From: Nonomuraea solani
GTDB lineage: Bacteria; Actinomycetota; Actinomycetes; Streptosporangiales; Streptosporangiaceae
DNA: 61,209 nucleotides
Direction: 5' to 3'
Assembly: GCF_900108335.1 (NCBI RefSeq)
Contig: NZ_FNVT01000038.1
Location: forward strand, 1-61,209
The notes beneath the pieces were generated by a model, which was not told the origin of the DNA, made no database searches, and saw nothing but the letters and a program-made list of their open reading frames with translations. Below, one piece after another: positions 54,353 through 61,209 of this stretch (the stretch's first letter is position 1; each line of letters opens with the position of its first letter). The translations under genes were made by a program, and so were the position numbers.

Positions 54353-55675
54353 TCAATCGTGCTGGGTGGTCTCCGTCACGAGGGACGTCGCGGATGATGT
54401 GGCGCCGATGTCTGTAAGGCCGTATTGAGCGACTTCCAGGGACTTGTCTTTGTCGGTTGGCTTGTGTGATTCCTCGCCATTTGTCACGATCATCCAGTTG
54501 AACACGACATAAGGGGAGGCGGGATCCGCTTTTATGGATCCGATCAACACCCATACCGTGATCCGTTTTTCGGCACGCGTCAGTTCGAGCAACTTGCTGG
54601 GCTGCTTGATGCGCATGTTGTATTTGATGAACTGGGTGTTCTTCTGCCAGCCTTTGAGCACCCAGGAAGGAGGCCTCTCTCGTCCGCTGTCGGCACTGGA
54701 CGTGACATATGAGGGTTTTGAGGGCGCGTCGACTCCCAGTCTGTCTTTGCGGGCGACGATGAGTTGCGCCTTGGCCTCCACTATGTCGTATTGTCGGTCT
54801 TTGGGCAGCATTACTATTTTCTCTATGGCCGTGACGGCGCCCGGACTCAGCGGACTTCCTGGGGGCACGTGATTTATGCCTGTGGCGAGAAGTTCCAATT
54901 TCCGCAAGTCGGCGAATCTGTAAAGGTGTTGATCGCCGAGTCTTCTCAGGTCCTTGGCCCAGTGCATGACGGTGCGCGCTTGCGGAGTGTATTCTTGGAT
55001 GGCTCCCCATATCCAATACACCACGCCCACAGCGTAAATTTCGCTGGTGCCGTCGTTTCTGATGCTGATGGTCAGGGGCAGATAGACCGAATCGCCATTT
55101 GGATGTGCCACCGGCTTGTCGAGGCGTGTGCTGAAATTTATTTTCGTCGGGCTCATGTGAGGCAGGTACATTTGAGTGTATGCGAAGTTGCCGGCCGCCA
55201 GCACCGCGGTCGCGGTGACGCCGGCCGCGAATCTCCGTGGGTGCAGCAGGCCGTGCCAGGCGCCCTGACGATAGAGTTTCCAGAGCGCCCAGCCACTCCA
55301 CACGAGAAGGGCAAACCATGCCCCTAGGGAAAGGGTGATGTCGCGGCCCTGATACTGCAGGATGAGCATCAAGGCGTTCGCGATGAACACGAGAGCATAG
55401 CCGAACATCGCCAGGGCGCCTGAGTATTCGAGCCGCCGCGTGCCTTGGTAGTTGTACGCGGCCAACGCTGCGATAAACATGACCAAGGCGACCACGACGA
55501 GCGCCACTCCGGTCACCCGCCCCGTGAAGGACATCGCGCCGCTGAGGTCCGCCGCCCCGATCCAGCCGAACAGGCCCACGTTCACCAGCAGGCCGAGGCC
55601 CATGACGATGGCAAGGACTTTGCGCCGTCTCCCGGCATTCGCCAGATCAGCTTTCTGCGGTGCTACGTGCTCCAC
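54353..55675 (-). CDS. Membrane protein with five TM helices and C-terminal soluble domain
   Basis: This 440-aa protein counted from GTG 55675 is preceded by GGGGGGATCG; the frame is open to 55780. TM helices: VLAIVMGLGLLVNVGLFGWI, VTGVALVVVALVMFIAALAA, LAMFGYALVFIANALMLILQ, AWFALLVWSGWALWKLY and FAAGVTATAVLAAGNFAYTQ. A ~280-residue extracellular or cytoplasmic beta-rich domain follows (YLPLTISIRNDGTSEIYAVG, VYWIWGAIQ). The later half is more AT-rich than its neighbours. The family is unknown to me. Confidence 0.75.
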   Translation of the reverse strand: MEHVAPQKADLANAGRRRKVLAIVMGLGLLVNVGLFGWIGAADLSGAMSFTGRVTGVALVVVALVMFIAALAAYNYQGTRRLEYSGALAMFGYALVFIANALMLILQYQGRDITLSLGAWFALLVWSGWALWKLYRQGAWHGLLHPRRFAAGVTATAVLAAGNFAYTQMYLPHMSPTKINFSTRLDKPVAHPNGDSVYLPLTISIRNDGTSEIYAVGVVYWIWGAIQEYTPQARTVMHWAKDLRRLGDQHLYRFADLRKLELLATGINHVPPGSPLSPGAVTAIEKIVMLPKDRQYDIVEAKAQLIVARKDRLGVDAPSKPSYVTSSADSGRERPPSWVLKGWQKNTQFIKYNMRIKQPSKLLELTRAEKRITVWVLIGSIKADPASPYVVFNWMIVTNGEESHKPTDKDKSLEVAQYGLTDIGATSSATSLVTETTQHD

Positions 55676-55862
55676 ACCGATCCCCCCTCGGCGAATTGAG
55701 GCCGAGGTGTGCCCGGCCTGCTGGTCGGTACTCTCCTCCCCCTGCCCTCCCACCTCCTGGAATGCTCGGGCTCGCGGCAAATCTGGATCAAGCGTGATCT
55801 ACTGGAGTTGGTGGCAGACGCGGCCACCACCCGCTCCCCGAGCCCTTGGGTCGCCTCACAGG

Positions 55863-56435
55863 TCAGGCCTTCAGCGATCTTTGCACGGCGGCGTCCACCA
55901 GCTCGTGAATCTCCTGCTCGGTGAAGATGTCAGGCAGCGTCAGCCGCTCCACGATGAGCCAGTTCAGAGTGAGATAGAGGAGCACCACCGAGGTCGAGTC
56001 GCCGGGCAGGCCCGACGTGGCGTGGTAGCCGATGTTGGCGTCGATGTCCTCGCGGATGCGCTTGGTCAGCACCGCGCGCAGCTCAGGGCGCCGGGTGGAC
56101 TCCAGCCGGAGCTCGAGCAGGGCCAGGTATCCGGAGTTGAAGGCGGAGACCCGATCCACCAGTTCGTGCATGAGCTCGGCGTAGCGGGTCGCGTCCTGCA
56201 CGCCCTCCCGGCCGCGGGCGATCGTGGCCTCGTCGGGCAGCAACCGCTCGTAGATGCGTCCGCCTACCTGGGTGAACAGGTCATCGCGGTTGGCGAAGTA
56301 GTTGGAGGCCGTGCCCGGGGGCACAGCCGCCTCGGTATCGACGGCCCGGAAGGTCAGCCCTCGCGCTCCCTCCCTGGCCAGCACCTCGATGGCCGCGTCG
56401 ATCAGGGCCTGCCGCCGCTCGGGATTAGTCCGCAC
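55863..56435 (-). CDS. TetR-family repressor, divergent from a reductase gene
   Basis: This 190-aa protein has an N-terminal HTH (RRQALIDAAIEVLAREGARG, LTFRAVDTEAAVPPGTASNY, FANRDDLF). The C-terminal domain (YLALLELRLESTRRPELRAV) belongs to the TetR_C group common in actinobacteria. It starts at ATG 56435, 73 bp from the divergent DHFR-like gene. The space between contains a perfect palindrome GTAGTACTAC, so it probably represses both genes. The ligand is unknown. Confidence 0.92.
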   Translation of the reverse strand: MRTNPERRQALIDAAIEVLAREGARGLTFRAVDTEAAVPPGTASNYFANRDDLFTQVGGRIYERLLPDEATIARGREGVQDATRYAELMHELVDRVSAFNSGYLALLELRLESTRRPELRAVLTKRIREDIDANIGYHATSGLPGDSTSVVLLYLTLNWLIVERLTLPDIFTEQEIHELVDAAVQRSLKA

Positions 56436-56452
56436 TTGACACCACTCCGTTT

Positions 56453-56490
56453 GTAGTACTACGTTTTGACCACTCCAAACAGAGTACTAC
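56453..56490. promoter_or_regulatory. TetR operator in divergent promoter
   Basis: GTAGTACTAC (56453-56462) is a perfect 10-bp palindrome. A second half-site, GAGTACTAC, ends at 56490. Both lie between the divergent starts, overlapping the likely promoters. Confidence 0.75.
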
Positions 56491-56507
56491 ATCGGGAGTT
56501 GATCGAC

Positions 56508-57080
56508 ATGCGAAGGCTCGTCTACTACATCGCCGCCTCCCTCGACGGCTACATCGCGGGCCCCAACGCCGAGTTCGACTTCTACCCCGTGTCGGACCAG
56601 ATGGCCGCCTGGATCAATGAGCGTTACCCCGAGACGCTCCCCACCCACATCCGCAAGCTCGTCGGCCTCCAGGACGCGCCCAACAAGGTCTTCGACACCC
56701 TGGTGATGGGCCGCGGCACCTACGAGCCGGCCCTGGACGTCCCCACCACCAGCCCTTACGCCCACCTGCGCCAGTACGTCGTCTCCAGCACGCTGACGAT
56801 CGACGACCCCACGGTGCGGGTGGAGGCCGGCGACCCGATCGAGCTCATCCGGCGGCTGAAGGCCGAGGACACCGGCATGGACATCTACCTCTGCGGCGGC
56901 GGCAGGCTCGCCGCCGCCCTGCTCCCGGAGATCGACGAGATCATCCTCAAGAGCTACCCCGTGGTGGCGGGCGCGGGCATCCCCGTGTTCTCCGGACAAT
57001 TTCGCCCCACCCTGTTCACCCCCACCCAGCGCAGGTCCTTCGACAACGGCACCCAGGTCACCTGGCTCACCAGGGCCTAA
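56508..57080 (+). CDS. Dihydrofolate reductase-like (RibD C-terminal type) oxidoreductase
   Basis: This 190-aa protein starts at ATG 56508. The fold shows RRLVYYIAASLDGYIAGPNA at the N-terminus, VFDTLVMGRGTYEPAL with the MGR.TYE motif, an NADPH site in DIYLCGGGRLAAALLPEID, and EIILKSYPVVAGAGIPVFSG. These mark the RibD_C/DHFR-like family, which uses NADPH; the substrate is not known and it is unlikely to be the housekeeping folate enzyme. It is divergent from the TetR gene and likely induced when that repressor is released. A 52-aa frame follows 16 bp later. Confidence 0.9.
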   Translation: MRRLVYYIAASLDGYIAGPNAEFDFYPVSDQMAAWINERYPETLPTHIRKLVGLQDAPNKVFDTLVMGRGTYEPALDVPTTSPYAHLRQYVVSSTLTIDDPTVRVEAGDPIELIRRLKAEDTGMDIYLCGGGRLAAALLPEIDEIILKSYPVVAGAGIPVFSGQFRPTLFTPTQRRSFDNGTQVTWLTRA

Positions 57081-57096
57081 CACCCAAGGAGGAAGC

Positions 57097-57255
57097 ATGC
57101 ATATCAAACTCCCCGCCACGATCACCCAGGCCAGGACCGAGCACCAGGCCCGATCGCCGCTCCGGCACGATCAGCCGGCGCGCGACCTCAAGCCCACGGG
57201 CCGGACCAACCTCTCCCGCCGCCCCACCGCCGCCCCCCGCCGCAGCGGGTACTGA
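57097..57255 (+). CDS. Small basic Pro-rich protein downstream of the reductase gene
   Basis: This 52-aa frame starts at ATG 57097, preceded by AGGAGGAAGC, the best ribosome site in this region. It reads MHIKLPATITQARTEHQARS, then basic Pro-rich sequence ending RRSGY. No domain is recognised. The strong site and 16-bp spacing after the reductase argue that it is translated as part of that transcript. Confidence 0.5.
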   Translation: MHIKLPATITQARTEHQARSPLRHDQPARDLKPTGRTNLSRRPTAAPRRSGY

Positions 57256-57441
57256 GCCCCTGCCGGAAGACATGGCGGTGGACGTCGTCGACGCCATCGC
57301 GCTCCCGTCGGCAGCCAGCGCCTTACGGCCCCACCAACTTCCCCTGTGGTAGCCAGGAACGCGACTGCTCCGCCTGCCGTAGTCCAGGTCCCTCCTCAGG
57401 CATGACGACCATGGCAGGCCCGCCACGAAACGCTGTCGGGC

Positions 57442-58719
57442 ATGGACGTGAAAACGAGTTTCGCCGGCTGGGTCGGCGATCGTGCTCTGGCTCTGGAAAC
57501 CCTGGACTTCCGGTTCCCTATAGACGATCTCGAACCGCTGCGCGATATCGTCGGCGGCGCGCGGGTCGTGGCGCTTGGTGAGAGCTCCCACCACATCCGG
57601 GAGTTCTATCAGGTACGCCACCGCATCCTGAGGTTCCTGGTCGAACGGTGCGGTTTCGAGGTGTACGCCTTGGAGGCCCCGTTCACCCAGGGGCAGGTCC
57701 TGGACGGCTGGGTTCGCGGCGGCCCCGGCACCGTGGAGCAGGTCGCAGCGGACGGCATCGCCCTGTCGCTGGGCCAGTGCCGGGAAATGCACGAGACGCT
57801 GACCTGGATGAGAGAGCGGAACCACACCATCGCAGAGCCGCCGCTGCGGTGCCTGGGCACTGACCTGCCCGGGGCCGCGGCATCGCCTCTGCCCGCGCTG
57901 GAGGAGGTGGCCGGCTACGTGCGCCGGGCCGCCCCACAGGCGCTTCCGGTGCTGGAGCAGGCGGTCAGCGTGACACAGCGCTTCGACGACCCGGTGACCT
58001 TCATGGCGCTCAGCCGCTACCAGAGCCTCGATCCTGGCGAGCAGGACCTGCTCACCAGCGCGCTGAGCCGGCTGATGGGGCACCTGCAGCGCCTGACTCT
58101 CGTCCAGCGCGCCCACGGCCACGGGGCCGAGCACGACACGGCCATGTGGCATCTGCGCGGCGCCTGGTACCTCGACCAGCTCCATCGCGCCAACGCCCAG
58201 GAGGGCTTCGCGTCCGCCTCGACGTTTCGTGACGTCTACATGGCCGAATCCGTGCTGCGCCTCTTGGAGGGCGGTACGTGCGTGGTGCTGGCGGCGCACA
58301 ACTGGCACATCCAGCGCACACCGGCGGCCGACGGCCAGGGCGACCCGCTCCTGCCGGTCGGCGCCCACCTCGCTGCCGCCCTGGGAGACGACTACCGGGC
58401 CATCGGTGTCACGTCGAGCCTGGGCCGGACCACCACGCTGGGGGAACCGACCCCGGAGCGGCCCCAGGGCGCCTGGTACGACGCGTCGCTTCCACCGCCC
58501 GCCGAGGGCAGCGTCGAGGCGGCGTTTCCCACCGACCGGCTTTGGACGCTCGCCGATCTGCGCGCGGCCCGTCCGCACATCAACGACGCGGCGTCCTTCC
58601 AGCACTCGCGCATGGCCGACTATTTCCTGGACATGCCGGTGTTCGAGGCGTTCGACGCCATCGCGCACGTGTCGCGGACCACCGGCACCGATTACGTGGT
58701 GAAACGCGCCGGGAGCTGA
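57442..58719 (+). CDS. Erythromycin-esterase-family protein
   Basis: This 425-aa protein has the EreA/EreB-type signature: VVALGESSHHIREFYQVRHR near residue 45, FEVYALEAPFTQGQVLDGWV, ENLLWMR-like ETLTWMRERNHTI, RCLGTDLPGAAASP and the later histidine motif VVLAAHNWHIQR. Family members hydrolyse macrolide lactones, but many act on unknown esters or have other roles. No signal peptide is present. It starts at ATG 57442 with a weak ribosome site. It could give macrolide resistance; that is inference. Confidence 0.9.
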   Translation: MDVKTSFAGWVGDRALALETLDFRFPIDDLEPLRDIVGGARVVALGESSHHIREFYQVRHRILRFLVERCGFEVYALEAPFTQGQVLDGWVRGGPGTVEQVAADGIALSLGQCREMHETLTWMRERNHTIAEPPLRCLGTDLPGAAASPLPALEEVAGYVRRAAPQALPVLEQAVSVTQRFDDPVTFMALSRYQSLDPGEQDLLTSALSRLMGHLQRLTLVQRAHGHGAEHDTAMWHLRGAWYLDQLHRANAQEGFASASTFRDVYMAESVLRLLEGGTCVVLAAHNWHIQRTPAADGQGDPLLPVGAHLAAALGDDYRAIGVTSSLGRTTTLGEPTPERPQGAWYDASLPPPAEGSVEAAFPTDRLWTLADLRAARPHINDAASFQHSRMADYFLDMPVFEAFDAIAHVSRTTGTDYVVKRAGS

Positions 58720-58924
58720 GGTCGTGCGCGCAGCGTCCGGGTCTGGGCTGAGGCAGTGCGATCGGCGAGCGACGGCAGGCCCGGGAAGTCCATCTGAACC
58801 GACTGGGCGCACTCCAGCTCAGAAGTCCGGCGCTGCCCGGTCGCGGGAGAGATCTCCCGCGAACCGGCCCGATGCCAGCGCGTCCGCTCACTCCAGACGG
58901 CCTCGTGAGGCGGGCGACCGCCGA

Positions 58925-59455
58925 TCACATGCCGGTCGAGGACGAGTGCCCGCCGGTCTTCGTGACCTTCTGTTCGATCCAGGGCCGCTTCTCAGAGATG
59001 CAGCGCTCGCCGGTGCCGGGGACGACGAGGCAGAACTTGCCCTGACGCCAAGCGGTGTAGGACGACTTTCCAGCTCCGCCGGAGGTTTCCGTGGACTGGA
59101 GACCCTTGTAGTTCCACCCGGCTGCGAGGCTGTCCGCCCATGCCTTCGATGACGCGGACGTGATCTTCTTACCGTTGTAGCACCAGGTCACCTTCTGGTG
59201 GAACTTGAACATGGTCGACCCGAAGTTGTTCTTCGCGGTTTTGGTGGTCGTGTACGCACGGCACTTGATGGCCGGGACACCCGTGCCCGTCGTACCCACC
59301 GTGGTCGTTTCCTTGGCGGAAATGCTGTCCACTTCGGAGCTGGTGACGGCCACCTCCGCGGGGATCTCGTCCGCGGCGGCCGCGGGCACCCCCAGCAGCG
59401 CGCCGGCGCCGATCGTGATGGCGGAGAGGATGCTGAGCCGTTTTGCTCCACGCAT
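58925..59455 (-). CDS. Small secreted protein with four cysteines
   Basis: This 176-aa protein has a signal peptide (KRLSILSAITIGAGALLGVP, cleavage near AAA-DE, residue ~28). The mature part has a Thr/Ser-rich stretch and then a compact domain with four Cys (IKCRAYTTTK, VTWCYNGKK, KFCLVVPGTGERC). These probably form two disulfides. Trp and aromatic residues are frequent, as in small extracellular actinomycete proteins. The function is unknown. It starts at ATG 59455, preceded by a purine-rich stretch (AGGGGC). Confidence 0.8.
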   Translation of the reverse strand: MRGAKRLSILSAITIGAGALLGVPAAAADEIPAEVAVTSSEVDSISAKETTTVGTTGTGVPAIKCRAYTTTKTAKNNFGSTMFKFHQKVTWCYNGKKITSASSKAWADSLAAGWNYKGLQSTETSGGAGKSSYTAWRQGKFCLVVPGTGERCISEKRPWIEQKVTKTGGHSSSTGM

Positions 59456-59726
59456 GAATTAGCCCCTATCTAGTGGGTTTCTGAGATGAGAGAAACCTAG
59501 GGATGCGCGGTATGACGGAGGTATATCGCAGGTATGGATATTTCTCCTGGGCTTCAGGAATGCCGCGATCGATGCCCGCCGCACAACCGGTCGGAGTTTC
59601 GAGAACGTTGGCCGCGGTGATCGAGTTCGGTGTGAAGGCCGGCGCGAGTCAACGGTGGCGAACGATCGTCGGCGCACGAGAGCATCGTTACGCTGCTAGA
59701 TCCGGTGACGAAGGGGAGCGCTTCGC

Positions 59727-61209
59727 ATGGATCTGGAGATCAGGTTCCTTGGTCCGTGGGAGATCACGGCGGGTGATCGCGTGGTCAGGCTGGCCGGGCG
59801 GCGGCGGATCGGGGTGCTGGCCAGGCTCGCCCTGGAGGCGGGTCAGCCCGTACGCGCCGAGCGCATCATCGAGGAGGTGTGGGCCGACAGCACGGCGGCG
59901 ACCGCGGCCAAACAACTGCACATCGTGATCTCCAAGCTGCGGGAGACGCTCGGCGGCGAGGACGTCATCGAGACCGTGCCCGGCGCCTACCGGCTCACCC
60001 TCGACCGCGACCGCGTCGACGCGCACCTGTTCACCCAGCTGGCCGCGCGGGCGCGCGCCGCCCACGCGAAGGGCCAGAGCGCGGCCGCCGACGCGCTGTT
60101 CGGTCAGGCGCTCGGGCTGTGGCGCGGCCCGGCGCTGACCGAGGTCGACGCGCCCTGGGCCCGGATCGAGGCCGACCGGCTGGAGAGCGAGCGGCTCACC
60201 GTGCTGGAAGAGCACGCCGATCTGCGGCTGGCCGCCGGCGACCACCACGCCCTGGCCGCCGACCTGGCCGCGCACGTCACGGCACACCCGCTGCGCGAAC
60301 GGCCCGCCGCCCAGCTCATGCTCGCCCTGCACCGCGCCGCGCGCTCCTCGGAGGCGCTGGCCGTCTACCAGAGCACCCGCCGCTTCCTGGTGCGGGAGCT
60401 GGGCACCGAACCCAGCACCGAGCTGCGCCGCCTGCACCAGGCCATCCTCGTGCACGACCCGGTGCTCGACCTCGGCGCCCCGGCGCGCCAGGCCGCCCCG
60501 GCCGAGCCGATCACCCCCGCCGAGCTGCCCGCCGGCACGCAGGCCTTCACCGCCCGGGCCGCCGAGATCGAACGGCTGCGCGCCGCGCTCCTGTCCGCCG
60601 ACGCCGCCACGATCACCGTCATCGACGGCCCCGGCGGGGTCGGCAAGTCGGCGCTGGCCGTGCACGTCGCGCACACCCTGACCGGCCGGTTCACCGACGG
60701 CGTCGTCTATGTCAACCTGCACGGCGCCACCGCCGGGCTGGCCCCGCTGACGCCCATCGAGGCGCTGCGCCACCTGCTGCGCTCGCTCGGCCTGGACGGC
60801 ACCGCCGTGCCCGCCAACCCCGATGAGGCCGCGGCCCGCTACCGCTCGCTCACCGCGACGGGCAACCTGCTGGTCATCCTGGACAACGCCCGCGACGCCC
60901 GGCAGGTGCGCCCGCTCATCCCGGGCGGGGCCGGCTGCCGGGTCCTGATCACCGGCCGCGCCCCGCTCGCGGTCCTGGACAACGCCCACCACCTGCACCT
61001 GGGCGCGCTCGGCGAGGCGGACGCGGGCGCGCTGCTCACCCGCGTCGTCGGCGAGGAGCGGGTGCGGGCGGAGCCGGAGGCGGCGGCCCGGATCGTCCGG
61101 CTGTGCGGCGGCATCCCGCTGGCGCTGCGGATCGCGGGCGCCCGGCTGGCGGCCCGCCCCGGCCTGGCGCTCTCCGACCTGGCCGGCCGGCTCGCCGACG
61201 CCACCCGCC
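59727..61209 (+). CDS. SARP/AfsR-type regulator with NB-ARC domain (partial, runs off window)
   Basis: At least 494 residues start at ATG 59727, with AAGGGGAG upstream. There is no stop before the window edge. The N-terminal OmpR-like winged helix (MDLEIRFLGPWEITAGDRVV, RRIGVLARLALEAGQPV, VISKLRETLGG, VETVPGAYRLTL) is followed by the BTAD domain (FTQLAARARAAHAKGQSAAA, LVRELGTEPSTELRRLHQAI). NB-ARC then begins with FTARAAEIERLR, Walker A IDGPGGVGKSALAVHVAH, Walker B LLVILDNARDARQ and ITGRAPLA, then GGIPLALRIAGARLA. Proteins of this plan activate secondary-metabolite or morphological genes. A TPR tail is expected beyond the window. Confidence 0.93.
   Translation, partial: MDLEIRFLGPWEITAGDRVVRLAGRRRIGVLARLALEAGQPVRAERIIEEVWADSTAATAAKQLHIVISKLRETLGGEDVIETVPGAYRLTLDRDRVDAHLFTQLAARARAAHAKGQSAAADALFGQALGLWRGPALTEVDAPWARIEADRLESERLTVLEEHADLRLAAGDHHALAADLAAHVTAHPLRERPAAQLMLALHRAARSSEALAVYQSTRRFLVRELGTEPSTELRRLHQAILVHDPVLDLGAPARQAAPAEPITPAELPAGTQAFTARAAEIERLRAALLSADAATITVIDGPGGVGKSALAVHVAHTLTGRFTDGVVYVNLHGATAGLAPLTPIEALRHLLRSLGLDGTAVPANPDEAAARYRSLTATGNLLVILDNARDARQVRPLIPGGAGCRVLITGRAPLAVLDNAHHLHLGALGEADAGALLTRVVGEERVRAEPEAAARIVRLCGGIPLALRIAGARLAARPGLALSDLAGRLADATR

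Noticed and set aside
54212..54420. Small plus-strand frames between the PPK2 gene and the membrane protein gene
   Set aside because: Three frames are open over the same bases with no ribosome site or recognisable domain.
57067..58812. A 581-codon minus-strand frame opposite the erythromycin-esterase-family gene
   Set aside because: It is the complementary frame of a clearly recognised protein family, with no ribosome site and low-complexity translation.
1..61209. CRISPR array or other regularly spaced repeats
   Set aside because: I saw no series of repeats with regular spacers. The Cas4-like protein belongs with the PIWI operon instead.

Overview
The window is 61.2 kb of GC-rich DNA with actinobacterial signatures: frequent GTG/TTG starts, 4-nt ATGA gene overlaps, NB-ARC/TPR and SARP-type regulators, Lsr2-like and GlsB proteins, and a Rep-Xis-Int module of the actinomycete integrative element type. 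A filamentous actinomycete is likely, possibly Streptosporangiales. The genus is an inference and the sequence does not settle it.

Region 1 (1-8837). This holds a coiled-coil hypothetical gene, a protein with an Apea-like HEPN tail, an intact IS701-family element with a CTAG target duplication, an NB-ARC/TPR STAND protein and a divergently transcribed kinase-like protein whose catalytic residues are lost. It ends in a 48-bp fragment of a tRNA-Lys(TTT) 3' half.

Region 2 (8838-27294). This looks like a complete 18.5-kb integrative element. It is bounded by direct repeats of the tRNA-Lys 3' half at 8790-8837 and 27247-27294 (47 of 48 bases identical), and both repeats have homologous left flanks. 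It begins with int, xis and a Rep gene that has lost its N-terminus. Next come an Lsr2-like gene with a probable frameshift, a VapBC pair and then a dense block of apparent defence cargo. That cargo is a PD-(D/E)xK-NB-ARC-TPR protein, a 15-codon basic peptide ORF, an active-looking Ser/Thr kinase, and a divergent four-gene operon. The operon encodes a tandem Cas4-like nuclease, a zinc-ribbon protein, an Fe-S DinG-type helicase and a protein I read as prokaryotic PIWI of the pPIWI-RE class. Rep is damaged, so the element is probably not self-replicating, but Int, Xis and the att sites look intact.

Region 3 (27295-about 30.6 kb). A second integrase, reading into the right-hand att copy, is cut off by a DDE insertion sequence. 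This suggests a third element joined in tandem at the same tRNA gene. IS and gene remnants and a secreted protein with a recent internal duplication follow.

Region 4 (30.6-38 kb). An intracellular-looking S8 protease gene converges on a two-gene operon encoding an nSTAND1-TM-WD40 protein and a 313-aa beta-rich protein. This could be a conflict system.

Region 5 (38-46 kb). This contains a TetR/P450 operon with two palindromic operators, degraded transposase and recombinase genes, a secreted beta-helix protein and a probably N-truncated WD40 protein.

Region 6 (45-61 kb). This reads as chromosomal accessory and stress functions: a STAS protein, a LysR protein, GlsB, two related proteins, a SigB/SigF-type sigma factor, a polytopic membrane protein, threonine dehydratase, PPK2, TetR with a DHFR-like reductase, an erythromycin-esterase-family protein, a small secreted protein, and a SARP/NB-ARC regulator that runs off the right edge.
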